Assembly: GCF_006491645.1 (NCBI RefSeq)
Contig: NZ_VDCZ01000006.1
Location: 124,001-188,000, forward strand
Reading direction: 5' to 3'
Length of the DNA: 64,000 nt
DNA from: Flavobacterium profundi
Lineage (GTDB): Bacteria > Bacteroidota > Bacteroidia > Flavobacteriales > Flavobacteriaceae
Shown: positions 25,619 to 34,313 of the stretch, in pieces
Layout: each line of letters begins with the position of its first letter
Numbering within the stretch: position 1 is the first letter of the stretch
The notes under the pieces: model-generated
Told to the model about the DNA's origin: nothing
Database searches by the model: none
The model's input: the letters and a program-made list of their open reading frames with translations, nothing else
Program-made: the position numbers and the translations under genes

Positions 25619-26035
25619 TTAAATACTTCTACCTAATACAAACATGGTATCTTGATTGCTATCTATAATAATTTTACTAATACCATTTTCCATAGCAATG
25701 TCTAAAACATCACGTGCCGGAATAGATACAAAAGGTTTCATGTCTTTGGCCCAAGTCATCAAAGTTTGTTGCGATGTAAAAGCTCCTAAAACCATTTGGT
25801 TCTCTACCTCAAAAACAGAAGTAAACGTCATTTGAGTGCCTTTTTCAACAGTACTCCAACCGTTTTCATCTTTGTTTTCACCGCGTACAGGTTCAGTTGT
25901 AGGAATTACTAAAAAAGCATTTTCGCCTTGTAATTCATTAAAAACAGACATAAAGGTTTCCTCGTTTTGGTTGCCTTGGAAAGCTTTAATCTTTTTCAGC
26001 AAGTTGGTATTATCAGGTGTAAATGTATCCGACAT
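25619..26035 (-). CDS. SseB-like protein
   Basis: This 138-aa soluble protein matches the SseB N-terminal domain: a helical start (NLLKKIKAFQGNQNEETFMSV), a beta strand with FLVIPTTEPVRG, the FTSQQTLMTW segment and a C-terminal SKIIIDSNQDTMFVL. SseB-like proteins have been implicated in sulfur-related stress and in secretion systems, but no general function is known. The gene is monocistronic and has no obvious terminator. Confidence 0.8.
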   Translation of the reverse strand: MSDTFTPDNTNLLKKIKAFQGNQNEETFMSVFNELQGENAFLVIPTTEPVRGENKDENGWSTVEKGTQMTFTSVFEVENQMVLGAFTSQQTLMTWAKDMKPFVSIPARDVLDIAMENGISKIIIDSNQDTMFVLGRSI

Positions 26036-26112
26036 GATGTTGTATAGAATTGAAAGTGCAAAAATAGGAATTAAAAAAGGAATCTATAGGAGTTTTGAAT
26101 AAATTCAAGGTT

Positions 26113-26673
26113 TTAAAATAAAGAAGTCTGAATAAATTGAGGTGTAGTTTCACCTAAAAATGGAAAAGTAGCTATAATTTCAAATTGTTTTTTTATAGGA
26201 TCTAACTTTCGTAAAGCAATACTTTCACAACTAAAGATTAGAGGTTCTGGTTCCCAAAGGGAATTGGCAACTGCAATTTGGTTCGCATTTAATTTTCGAG
26301 CGATAGATAGATGTGGATCACTACTTTTATACATAGCAGGTATTTGCAAGCGACTATGAAACGTCTTCATAATGGGTTGTAATAACGCTTTTGATTCGAC
26401 TGTTGGCATTAGGAAAAAAGCGCCATTTGGATAGGTGCCAAAACCATCTAAAATTACTTCTACAGGTTGTAGGGTTGTCGCAATTAGTGTGAGTTGTGTG
26501 GCAATGGAATCAATAGCAGTTGTAGCTATTTCAAATTCACCAACCGTAATATGTGCCAAAGCATTTTTACTGTGAAACCAGCCAATGGTTGCTGCCAATT
26601 GTGCTTTCATCTCTTTTACTTTTTCAACTATAAGAGTATCAGGAATAAAGGCTAGCGAATACTTATCAATCAT
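26113..26673 (-). CDS. 2'-5' RNA ligase family protein
   Basis: This 186-aa protein carries two catalytic HxTx/HxSx motifs of the 2H phosphoesterase superfamily, HITVGEF and HLSIARK. Members act on 2',3'-cyclic phosphate ends of RNA or related cyclic nucleotides. An earlier in-frame GTG at 26697 overlaps a TAAATTTG box (26704-26697), so the ATG at 26673 is chosen as the start. Confidence 0.85.
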   Translation of the reverse strand: MIDKYSLAFIPDTLIVEKVKEMKAQLAATIGWFHSKNALAHITVGEFEIATTAIDSIATQLTLIATTLQPVEVILDGFGTYPNGAFFLMPTVESKALLQPIMKTFHSRLQIPAMYKSSDPHLSIARKLNANQIAVANSLWEPEPLIFSCESIALRKLDPIKKQFEIIATFPFLGETTPQFIQTSLF

Positions 26674-26696
26674 AGCAAACGAATCATTTGAAAACA

Positions 26697-26704
26697 CAAA
26701 TTTA
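26697..26704 (-). promoter_or_regulatory. -7 box that fixes the start of the 2H phosphoesterase gene
   Basis: TAAATTTG on the minus strand overlaps the alternative GTG start, which makes that start untranscribed. Confidence 0.6.
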
Positions 26705-26774
26705 AAGAAAGAAGAGGAGTTAGCCCATAAAGTTTTTTTATATTTATAGTGGTGAATTTGTATGAAAGAAAAAT

Positions 26775-28055
26775 ATGAGTGATAAAATAGGTTTAAAAGA
26801 AGCTATATCTATTGGAATAGGAGGAATGGTAGGTGGAGGCATCTTTGCGGTTTTGGGTTTAGCGGTATCTTTAAGTAAAGGAGGTACTCCTTTTTCTTTT
26901 TTAATTGCAGGTATCTTGGCGTTACTCACTTCATACAGTTATGCCAAACTTTCCTTAGTCTATCCCGATCGGGGTGGTACGGTAAAATTTATCAATAAAG
27001 GATTTGGTCGCACTATTTTTAGTGGCGGTATCAATAACTTATTGTGGGTGAGTTATATTATTATGTTGGCTTTATATGCGTCTGCATTTGGGTCGTATGC
27101 TCCCAACTTATTTAAAATCACAAGTACAACTGCTATAGATTTTCATATCGATGCCTCTGCCATTATTATTTTGGCAACCCTAATTAATTATTATAGCGTA
27201 AAAGTGGTCAGTAAAATTGAATCTTTTGCGGTAGTCATAAAGTTGATTATTCTTCTCGGATTTGTGGGAATAGGAGTGTATGGTCTTTGGGGTAACCCCA
27301 ATGTAAGCCAATTAGCCGTATCCCAATGGGAAACACCGCTCCAACTCCTAACAGGTGGTATGGTTATTTTTGTTGCGTATGAAGGTTTTGAATTGATTGC
27401 CAATGCCGTTCCAGACATCGAAAACCCTGAAAAGAATGTGGCCAAAGCCTATTACTATGCGGTAATCTTTGTGATACTGCTGTATATTGTTATTGCTTTG
27501 GTAACGGTGGGTTCGCTCCCTTTCAAACAAATTGCAGCTGCACAAGATTATGTCTTAGCTGAAGCAGCCAAACCTATGATTGGACAATTAGGCTTTACCA
27601 TTATTACTATTGCAGCATTAATTTCTACCTTTTCTGCGATTAATGCTTCCTTGTATGGAGGCACGCGTGTGAGTTATGAAATTGCGGAAGACGATGAATT
27701 ACCACATCACTTAACGAGTACCTTATGGAACCAACCCATAGGATTGCTAATAACAGCTATAATTACATTGGTACTAACCAATACGCTCAATTTAGAAAGT
27801 ATTTCTACCGCAGGTAGTGTAGGCTTTTTAGCTATTTTTGCTATTGTAAATGCAGTTGCCTATCGCAAAGCAACAGAAATCAAAGCCAATAAATACATCG
27901 CTCTTGTAGGATGCATTTTATGCACAGTGGCGACAGTAGTGTTGTTGGTCCAACAATTTACAAGTAATAAACTAGGCGTTTTAGTAGCGCTAGGATTAAT
28001 CGCCATTTGCTTCATCGCCGAATACATTTACAAAAAACAAGAACAACAAGCCTAA
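26775..28055 (+). CDS. APC superfamily amino acid permease
   Basis: This 426-aa protein has about 12 hydrophobic helices and starts with the APC signature GIGGMVGGGIFAVLGLAV in helix 1, where the unwound glycine-rich region binds substrate. FVAYEGFELIANAVPDIENP (about 198-217) is the conserved helix 6 to loop segment. The substrate cannot be told from sequence, although cationic or aromatic amino acids are usual for the family. The gene at 28078 follows after 22 nt and is probably co-transcribed. Confidence 0.9.
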   Translation: MSDKIGLKEAISIGIGGMVGGGIFAVLGLAVSLSKGGTPFSFLIAGILALLTSYSYAKLSLVYPDRGGTVKFINKGFGRTIFSGGINNLLWVSYIIMLALYASAFGSYAPNLFKITSTTAIDFHIDASAIIILATLINYYSVKVVSKIESFAVVIKLIILLGFVGIGVYGLWGNPNVSQLAVSQWETPLQLLTGGMVIFVAYEGFELIANAVPDIENPEKNVAKAYYYAVIFVILLYIVIALVTVGSLPFKQIAAAQDYVLAEAAKPMIGQLGFTIITIAALISTFSAINASLYGGTRVSYEIAEDDELPHHLTSTLWNQPIGLLITAIITLVLTNTLNLESISTAGSVGFLAIFAIVNAVAYRKATEIKANKYIALVGCILCTVATVVLLVQQFTSNKLGVLVALGLIAICFIAEYIYKKQEQQA

Positions 28056-28077
28056 TTTTTTTAATCGTTACGACTAC

Positions 28078-28635
28078 ATGTCATCAGAAAAATACATCTA
28101 TTGTTTAGAAGGGGTTCCCGATGTGGATCAACCGCATCCAACGGCAATTTTACCTGCGTTGGAAAACTTGGCTTTTCAATACGGAATTACCAATATTTAC
28201 AAAAATTGCGATACATTGGAAGGCTTAGAGGAAAGTTTGAGTTTGTTATTGTATGAAGATCGTAATTTTAAAGACTATGGTATTTTATATCTGGTTTTTG
28301 AAGGTGATGGCAATCAAATTATAGTAGACGGTTATTATTACACTTTAGAAGAAATAGCTGAATTCTTTGAAGGGAAACTCACCGGTAAAATTATTCATTT
28401 TGCCAATCTCATGCGTCTCGATTTAGATGAAGAAGGAGCGCAATACTTTCTCGATGTAACGGGTGCTAAAGCCATTTCAGGATACAGCAAGCAAGTCCCT
28501 ATTTTAAGTACGGTTTTAGATACCTTTTACTTTTCACTATGTCAAGAAGAGGAAAATGTAATTGACTTAGTGGAAACGCTATACGAAAAGCAATACGCTT
28601 TATGTACGACCATGGGCTTTTTACTCTACTATTAA
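28078..28635 (+). CDS. DUF6642-like protein, possible inactive caspase/CHAT-type fold
   Basis: This 185-aa soluble protein opens with KYIYCLEGVPD. I associate this start with the DUF6642 family, though from memory only. The order YGILYLVFEGDG, KIIHFANLMRL, GAKAISGYSKQV and then a helical FYFSLCQEE matches the strand and loop order of CHAT/caspase-like proteins, but the catalytic H (in the usual GHG) and C (in the usual SAC) are replaced. It may be a non-catalytic member; this is inference. It lies 22 nt after the APC permease gene. Confidence 0.65.
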   Translation: MSSEKYIYCLEGVPDVDQPHPTAILPALENLAFQYGITNIYKNCDTLEGLEESLSLLLYEDRNFKDYGILYLVFEGDGNQIIVDGYYYTLEEIAEFFEGKLTGKIIHFANLMRLDLDEEGAQYFLDVTGAKAISGYSKQVPILSTVLDTFYFSLCQEEENVIDLVETLYEKQYALCTTMGFLLYY

Positions 28636-28711
28636 TCCTAAAAGGGGAAAAATAGCCTTCCCTTCCGTATAATTCCAAAATCAAACCGTCTTTTTATCCC
28701 TTTAAAAATCA

Positions 28712-28743
28712 GGAGATTAGTAAATTAAAAAGGGCAAATCTCC
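28712..28743 (+). terminator. weak hairpin between gene units
   Basis: A 7-bp stem GGAGATT/AATCTCC (28712-28718 against 28737-28743) with an 18-base loop has only a short T-rich tail, so it is a weak terminator at best. Confidence 0.35.
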
Positions 28744-28768
28744 TCTGTTTTCTTTGTATTTCTGCCAT

Positions 28769-28776
28769 TACTTTTG
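28769..28776 (+). promoter_or_regulatory. -7 box of the 612-aa protein gene
   Basis: TACTTTTG matches TAnnTTTG. It lies 67 nt before the start codon. Confidence 0.5.
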
Positions 28777-28843
28777 TCTCACAAACAAATCAAGGAGTAA
28801 GCCAAAAATCCAAATTAAAGAGTAGGCATGAAAAATAAAGATT

Positions 28844-30682
28844 ATGAGTTATCTATTTAAGGGAAGTCTTCACGGACAAATTTGTGAAGATTGTATCGAA
28901 ACACTTTCAGGCATTGAAGTACGCTTGTACTTGCCATGGAGAAGGAACAATGAGACACATGTGGAAACCAATGGGAAAGATAATTTCCGAATTGTGAGTG
29001 CAGCAGAAGCAAAACAAAGAGAAGAACTATTGATCGCTAAAACTACTACCGATGCGAATGGGAATTTCTCTTTTAAAATGGAAGAGGAATACCAACAAGC
29101 AGCCTTTGATATCGATATTATTTGTCATACGGTTCCTTTTGCAGTGAAGAAACCAGAAGCAGGTCAAGCAGTACAGTTACATCTTACTACGATTATTCCC
29201 ATCCAAATTGAATATTGGGATTTCACCATACCACACAAAATTTGGTGTAACATTAGAGGGAAATATTTTGATGCTTGGGTAATTTGTGGTCATTTGCGCA
29301 ATTGTGAAACCAATAGGCCGATTGCCAATGCATCCGTTACAGCTTGGGATGCCGATTTTTTAACCGACGATAATTTAGGAACGGCAACTACAGATGCCAA
29401 CGGACATTTTAGAATCGATTATACCTCAGCTACTTTTAAAAAGACTTTTTTATCACCATGGATTAATGTAGAAACCGATCCAGGTTTGCCTTTGCGTTTT
29501 CAAAGTGGACCAGATGTGTATTTCAAAACGACTTTAGCAGGAGAAACTTTGGTAGACGAAACCAAAAAAGACGCTCGTAAAAATGTAGATTATTGCTTGT
29601 GTGTGAATTTGTGTTCCAAAATTAATGTCATCAACGAAAACGAAACCTTCGACAGTTCATGGACGGGTTTTGGTGACAGTTTCAGTGCTTCTTATGGAAC
29701 AGGTGCTCAAGATTTTGATGCAGATGGTTATGCTGGAGCAGGGAAACATGTACTGTATAGTGTAGTGGCATTAACGGGTCAGGCTCCTTTGAAAGCTGCT
29801 TCAGGAAATCGTTTGAAGTATCGTTTTTTAATTAGTGATGTTACAACTCCTAACAATGCGGCTAGTCCTGCAGCTAGTAACTTTACTAAAATAATTGGAG
29901 TTACACCAGGATTGTTTGCGGCGAGCCAAATCTTAAAATTGGATAAAAAAGTGCATACGGGAACTTTAGACGAATTACCCGTAATAAGCAATGGAGCTGA
30001 TTTTGATGCGAATGGTTGGTTTGATGCTACCAATGCAATCGAACGTACTTTGGTAAACAATGGCTATGCAATAAGTGATTTAAGTTTGTTTAAAATTATC
30101 GATACCGATACCTTACTTTCTTTAGATACCACTGCTTTAACTTCACAACCCAATGTGCCGGATGCTCCAGCGGGAATACCTGTTCCAGCAGCCAATCAAA
30201 TTGGGATTGAAAAGGTAGCGATACGTTTTCAAATAGGAGAGTTGTTGTCGGATGGTACGATAAGCATCCAACCAGCGAATGGAAAAACCTTGAATTCGGT
30301 GATTATGAATAACAATGCGACATTTATGAAATTAGCCATTACCGAATTAGAAGCCACTGGACTTTGTACGCCTATAAGCGGTAGCGTACATGCGAAATAC
30401 ACCGTGTATCATCCGCATTTGCAATCTTTTAAAATGACAATACGAAAAAACAGCAGTACCACTGCAGACGAGATTACAGACGGAACGTTCATGCCGTTAA
30501 CTAATAACACTGATCCAACCAAAACAGGTCATGCCAATGCCAATTTGCAAATTGACAATCAAGTAACCTTAGTGCGTTGTACCTACAGTGTAAAGTTATA
30601 TGCGCATACACGCCTACACAATGGTAGAAATCAACAAGGGCAAATTGGTCCTGTCGAGCAATTATTCTTCTATGATGTATAA
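28844..30682 (+). CDS. 612-aa protein with two carboxypeptidase-regulatory-like beta-sandwiches
   Basis: There is no signal peptide, so the protein may be cytoplasmic or leave by another route. A first beta-sandwich (about 5-105) contains TTTDANGNFSF and a second (about 150-235) TTDANGHFRIDY, both typical turns of carboxypeptidase-D regulatory or transthyretin-like domains. Two DxDxDG-like loops follow, DFDADGYAG near 288 and DFDANGWFD near 386, resembling EF-hand-type calcium sites. The C-terminal 200 residues are beta-rich and unfamiliar. No named family is recognised. A strong terminator follows. Confidence 0.8.
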   Translation: MSYLFKGSLHGQICEDCIETLSGIEVRLYLPWRRNNETHVETNGKDNFRIVSAAEAKQREELLIAKTTTDANGNFSFKMEEEYQQAAFDIDIICHTVPFAVKKPEAGQAVQLHLTTIIPIQIEYWDFTIPHKIWCNIRGKYFDAWVICGHLRNCETNRPIANASVTAWDADFLTDDNLGTATTDANGHFRIDYTSATFKKTFLSPWINVETDPGLPLRFQSGPDVYFKTTLAGETLVDETKKDARKNVDYCLCVNLCSKINVINENETFDSSWTGFGDSFSASYGTGAQDFDADGYAGAGKHVLYSVVALTGQAPLKAASGNRLKYRFLISDVTTPNNAASPAASNFTKIIGVTPGLFAASQILKLDKKVHTGTLDELPVISNGADFDANGWFDATNAIERTLVNNGYAISDLSLFKIIDTDTLLSLDTTALTSQPNVPDAPAGIPVPAANQIGIEKVAIRFQIGELLSDGTISIQPANGKTLNSVIMNNNATFMKLAITELEATGLCTPISGSVHAKYTVYHPHLQSFKMTIRKNSSTTADEITDGTFMPLTNNTDPTKTGHANANLQIDNQVTLVRCTYSVKLYAHTRLHNGRNQQGQIGPVEQLFFYDV

Positions 30683-30694
30683 TCGTTACAAACT

Positions 30695-30724
30695 AAAAAA
30701 GAGACTGTTTTCAGTCTCTTTTTT
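30695..30724 (+). terminator. strong hairpin terminator
   Basis: A 13-bp stem (30695-30707 against 30712-30724) with loop TTTT runs straight into a T-run. Confidence 0.9.
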
Positions 30725-30737
30725 TTATTTATTAAGT

Positions 30738-30900
30738 TTCCAGTTGTCAGTTGTCAGTCTCGGTTTCCAGTTTTCAGTCTCAGTATTCAGACCTAGTTAT
30801 CAGTCCCAGTTTTTCCTAATTCCTAATTGTTCATTCCTAATTCCAAATTCCCAATTCCTAACCCTTTCGACTTTCGACTTTAAGACTAACAACTTTAAGA
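30738..30900. repeat. word-repeat spacer (degenerate dispersed repeats)
   Basis: This stretch is built from recurring words such as CAGTTGTCAGT, CAGTCTC and AATTCCTAATT. The reverse complement of its first part resembles the 68-bp repeat found at 51086 and 57210. No gene is seen. Confidence 0.6.
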
Positions 30901-31104
30901 CTAACGACTAATTCTCATCTCGCGAATAATCTTATTCGTTCTTCGATCCGCATACATACGATTCAAAGCCGTTACCGCCCATAAAAACGCAGGAATCCAA
31001 CCAATGATGGTCAGTTGTAAGATCAAACAAACGATACCCGAGAGAAGTTTTCCTTGTAGCATCAAACTGAGCCAAGGAAAAAAGAATGCTAAAACATAAC
31101 GCAT
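30901..31104 (-). CDS. YqaE/Pmp3 family small membrane protein
   Basis: This 67-aa protein has the two-helix Pmp3/YqaE layout: a first helix (MRYVLAFFFPWLSLML), a short loop and a second helix (GIVCLILQLTIIGWIPAFLWAVTAL region), then a basic tail. Family members are inner-membrane proteolipids linked to cation balance and membrane potential under stress. The ATG at 31104 fits the family; an in-frame start further upstream would add a non-conserved leader. Confidence 0.88.
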   Translation of the reverse strand: MRYVLAFFFPWLSLMLQGKLLSGIVCLILQLTIIGWIPAFLWAVTALNRMYADRRTNKIIREMRISR

Positions 31105-31189
31105 GATTACTAATTTTTTTGATTGATGATACCCTATTAGACGCAAAAAGCACTTATTTGTTACGGTTTTTTAAGTTTACATTTTACTG

Positions 31190-31385
31190 TTTAAAGTTGT
31201 AGGTTGTAAGTTGTAGGTTGTAAGTTGTAGGTTGTAGGCTATTTGTTGTTTTTCACTTTGTATCAGTGTTATAAGCAACTATTAACTGTTAACTTTCGAC
31301 TAATTCCTAATTGTACATTCACAATTTCTAAATTCTAACTTCTAACTTCTAACTTCTAAATTCTAAATTCTACCTTCAAAATTCC
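31190..31385. repeat. composite dispersed repeat, copy 1
   Basis: The copy begins with tandem GTTGTAGGTTGTAA words, passes through ACTTTGTATC and GTTAACTTTCGACTAATTCC, and ends in tandem AACTTCT words. The same order appears at 32244-32450 on the other side of the HAD gene. The end of this spacer carries the HAD gene promoter box TATCTTTG (31387-31394). Confidence 0.65.
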
Positions 31386-31413
31386 CTATCTTTGCACCCG
31401 AATACCCAACACC

Positions 31414-32241
31414 ATGAATAAAAACCCCAATCTAAAAGTAATCGTAACCGATTTAGACGGTACGCTACTCAATGCCAATCATCTTATTGCTCCTTATACA
31501 CAAGCTATTTTTCAAGAATTACACCAACAAGGCTATATCCTTATTGTCGCTACAGGGCGCCATCATCTCGATGCTATGCAGTTGACCAATGCTTTGGGAA
31601 TTCCTTTGTATTTAGTGACCTCTAATGGAGCACGCATTCACGGCCCCAATCAAGAATTACTATTTACTTTTGATATTGCTAGTGAAGCGGTCGCGCAACT
31701 ATTAGCTCTTGATATTGATCCTTCGATTACGACGGTCTTGTTCAAAGAGGAGTTTTGGTATACCAATAAAGAGAACCAAAAGCTCAACAGTTTTCAAAAG
31801 GAAATGCATTACCCGTATGAAATTGTGGATTACCCCACGCTAACCAACCTCAGTGCGATAAAAATCCTTTTTGTAGATGAAGACCACGACAAACTCCTGC
31901 AATTGGACCACCAAATCAAAGCGTTGCACAGCTCCATATTTGAGACGAGTTTTAGTCTACCGATTTGTTTGGAAATCATGGACAAGCGTGTGGATAAGTC
32001 TTTTGCAATTGCCAAAATCCTAGAATTAGAAAACAGCAGTTTTGCTGAAACTATTTGTTTTGGTGACGGTTTCAATGACGAACGCATGCTACTACAAGCG
32101 CATAAAGGTCTTATCATGCAAAACGCCCAACAAACCCTTAAAGACAAATTGCACCACTTAGAAGTCATTGGTACCAATGAAGAAGAAGCTGTTGCCAAAT
32201 ATCTTGAAACTGAAGTCTTGTGTAAAGTAGAGAAGGGGTAG
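31414..32241 (+). CDS. HAD-superfamily phosphatase, Cof type
   Basis: This 275-aa protein has the HAD motif I VTDLDGTLL (D13, D15), motif II as VTSNGA, a conserved lysine region and motif IV CFGDGFNDERML. Length and order fit Cof-type IIB phosphatases, which dephosphorylate sugar phosphates, flavin precursors or other small metabolites. A TATCTTTG box lies 20 nt upstream. The gene sits between two copies of a composite repeat. Confidence 0.92.
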   Translation: MNKNPNLKVIVTDLDGTLLNANHLIAPYTQAIFQELHQQGYILIVATGRHHLDAMQLTNALGIPLYLVTSNGARIHGPNQELLFTFDIASEAVAQLLALDIDPSITTVLFKEEFWYTNKENQKLNSFQKEMHYPYEIVDYPTLTNLSAIKILFVDEDHDKLLQLDHQIKALHSSIFETSFSLPICLEIMDKRVDKSFAIAKILELENSSFAETICFGDGFNDERMLLQAHKGLIMQNAQQTLKDKLHHLEVIGTNEEEAVAKYLETEVLCKVEKG

Positions 32242-32243
32242 TT

Positions 32244-32450
32244 TAGTTGTCGGTTGTAAGTTGTAGGTTTTAAGTTTACAGTTTTAAGTTCTAAGTTGTA
32301 GGTTATAAGTTATTTGTTGTTTGTTGTTTCTTTTTTTTACTTTGTATCTCTATCATAAGCAAATGTTAACTGTTAACTTTCGACTAATTCCCGATTCCTA
32401 ATTCCTAATTCCTAATTCCCAATTCGTAATTTCGCATTCCTAATGCTTAA
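32244..32450. repeat. composite dispersed repeat, copy 2
   Basis: This region repeats the layout of 31190-31385 in direct orientation: tandem GTTGTAAGTTGTAGG-type words, TACTTTGTATC, GTTAACTGTTAACTTTCGAC (shared word for word with copy 1) and tandem ATTCCTA words. Confidence 0.65.
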
Positions 32451-32484
32451 ACCCTTTTGACCATCAACCACCAACACACTATTC

Positions 32485-33123
32485 CTACACCTCCAAAATA
32501 GCCTGTTCTTCAATAGTATGTTCTCCTTGTGGTAAGGTTTGTACGGATTTTATCATAGCTTCCGCTAATCGTTTGGTTTCCATAGGTTTTTGAGAGCGTA
32601 AAAGTCCGAGACGATTGAAGAAACGAAGTACTTTCACTCCGATAACTTCCATGGTTCGTTCGCTATTTTCTCTTACTAAAATTGGCGGTCTCATGATAAC
32701 TATTTTGGGAAAACCAAGTGCTTTTACCGCTTCTTCTAGTTTCCCTTTCATTTTGGAATAAAAGAAAAAAGAATCGGGCGACGCATTGGAAGCCGAAACA
32801 AGTACATAATTTGGTATACCATTTTCCTGCGCTCTTTTAGCAAATTCATATTGGTAATCGTAATCAATTTTCCATTGCGCCTCTTTACTACCAGCCGCTT
32901 TTAGGGTAGTCCCCAAACAAGAATACAACACATCACCGGTAACCAAATGGCCCCACGTTTCGGGAGCATCAAAATCGATGACATGCACGTTTAGTTTATC
33001 GTGTTGTAACGCAACTGTACGTCTTACAAAGATATCGACTTTATCGTAATTTGAATCCTGTAACAAAAGCTCTAAAACTTCCTTTCCTGTGGCTCCCGTA
33101 GCGCCTAGTAGTACTGCTTTCAT
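32485..33123 (-). CDS. NAD(P)-binding atypical SDR family protein
   Basis: This 212-aa protein has the Rossmann nucleotide-binding motif GATGATGKEV (8-17) and, near the middle, YVLVSASNASPDSFFFYSKMKGKLEE, where a tyrosine-lysine pair lies in the usual short-chain dehydrogenase spacing. It resembles the HTATIP2/TIP30-like atypical SDR group. The substrate is unknown, and a role in redox sensing is possible. It is preceded by the FNT-type transporter on the same strand. Confidence 0.85.
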   Translation of the reverse strand: MKAVLLGATGATGKEVLELLLQDSNYDKVDIFVRRTVALQHDKLNVHVIDFDAPETWGHLVTGDVLYSCLGTTLKAAGSKEAQWKIDYDYQYEFAKRAQENGIPNYVLVSASNASPDSFFFYSKMKGKLEEAVKALGFPKIVIMRPPILVRENSERTMEVIGVKVLRFFNRLGLLRSQKPMETKRLAEAMIKSVQTLPQGEHTIEEQAILEV

Positions 33124-33167
33124 ATTTCAATTTTTTATATTTTATTTCTAAGAATTTATGCACTCCC

Positions 33168-34025
33168 TTATTTTACATCATATACAAAAGCACGATATTT
33201 TAGTAAGGCTACAAAAACGGCACCTCCTAATGCATTGCCTACAAGAGATACACTTTCAAAGGCTACATAATCCATCCCTGTTATTTTTGGGGAACTAATG
33301 AATCCTGCAAACACTTCCACATTACCCACAATACTATGGTGTAAGCCAGCAAACGCTAATACGGTGGTGATCATATAAATGATAGCAATACGGCTTAACG
33401 TATCTCTGGAAGCTGCGATTAACCAAGAAAGTAACCCCATTAACCAACCTGCCAGTATAGCACTTACCAGTATAACCGAAGTAGCGTAGTGGCTCACATG
33501 TACCGCGATGGCTTCTATACTCTGAACATTGAAAATGCCAAGTTTAGGCCCTATCCAAACCATTATAAAAGCCATAAAACACCCTCCAACAAGATTGCCT
33601 AGAATAACCAATGACCAAAGTTTTAATAAACTGCCAACGCTTCGTTTTTTGTTTAATACGGGTAAAGTCAATAACGAAGTTTGCTCAGTAAACAGAATCG
33701 ATTGTCCTAAGATGACCATAATAAAACCGATGGGATATACAAAAGACATGACCTTAAAAATCGTATCTTCTTGTACTTTGCCTAAAAGAAAACTGTAAAG
33801 CGTGCAAAGTAATAAATAACTAAAACCTATTTCCAGTCCAGCGGTTAAGGAACTTAAAAGGATGCTGATAGGTTTTTTATCATAAGTTTCTTGCCCATCA
33901 ATGATTTGCTGTTTTAGAATTTCCCCATGCGATTTTGGATTCCCTTCTTCAGAAGGTAAAGCAGCGTCTAATTTTTTATCTATCGCTTGTTGCTCTATTT
34001 CTTTTTCTGTGGACTTGGCATTCAT
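33168..34025 (-). CDS. formate/nitrite transporter family protein
   Basis: This 285-aa protein has a ~55-residue charged N-terminal extension and six hydrophobic helices, with GLHHSIVGNVEVF as the FNT-type half-helix motif containing the conserved histidine region. The extension resembles that of YfdC-like members. FNT channels carry small monovalent anions such as formate, nitrite or hydrosulfide. Open-frame sequence further upstream reads through dispersed repeats, so the ATG at 34025 is chosen as the start. Confidence 0.88.
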   Translation of the reverse strand: MNAKSTEKEIEQQAIDKKLDAALPSEEGNPKSHGEILKQQIIDGQETYDKKPISILLSSLTAGLEIGFSYLLLCTLYSFLLGKVQEDTIFKVMSFVYPIGFIMVILGQSILFTEQTSLLTLPVLNKKRSVGSLLKLWSLVILGNLVGGCFMAFIMVWIGPKLGIFNVQSIEAIAVHVSHYATSVILVSAILAGWLMGLLSWLIAASRDTLSRIAIIYMITTVLAFAGLHHSIVGNVEVFAGFISSPKITGMDYVAFESVSLVGNALGGAVFVALLKYRAFVYDVK

Positions 34026-34199
34026 GGGTTTCCTACTGCTGATTAAACTAAAGGAATTGTTGTAAAGGAGTGCTTTTGATAGTAAAGTACTTTCTACCAA
34101 AAATAAGGAAAAGTTTATAGCTGCTTCTTGCACAATTAGACGGGAATATTTCATTATTCCCACTAATTGAGTAAACTGGAAGTACGAAGTTTCGGAATT

Positions 34200-34313
34200 G
34201 GATAAGTAGTTCTGTAAACCAACAACCAACAAATATCAACCATCAACCATTAACCACCAACCAACAACTGCACACATCATCCACCATCTTGTCATTCCGA
34301 CGCAGGAGGAATC
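34200..34313. repeat. repeat-rich spacer at one edge of the defence operon
   Basis: Tandem AACCAACAA/ATCAACCATC words are followed by GTCATTCCGACGCAGGAGGA, a type of dispersed intergenic word I have seen in other Bacteroidota genomes. It ends directly at the mcrC stop. Confidence 0.55.

Noticed and set aside
31124..31175. Sixth AGGTA-type promoter before the Pmp3 gene
   Set aside because: CCGTAACAAATAAG only weakly matches the dyad and no proper -7 box is at the expected distance, although CTTTTTGCGT is shared with the 51-kb promoter.
34026..34232. Longer N-terminus for the FNT-type transporter starting at 34232
   Set aside because: The extra 69 codons read through dispersed repeat words and have no family match; Met at 34025 fits the family start.
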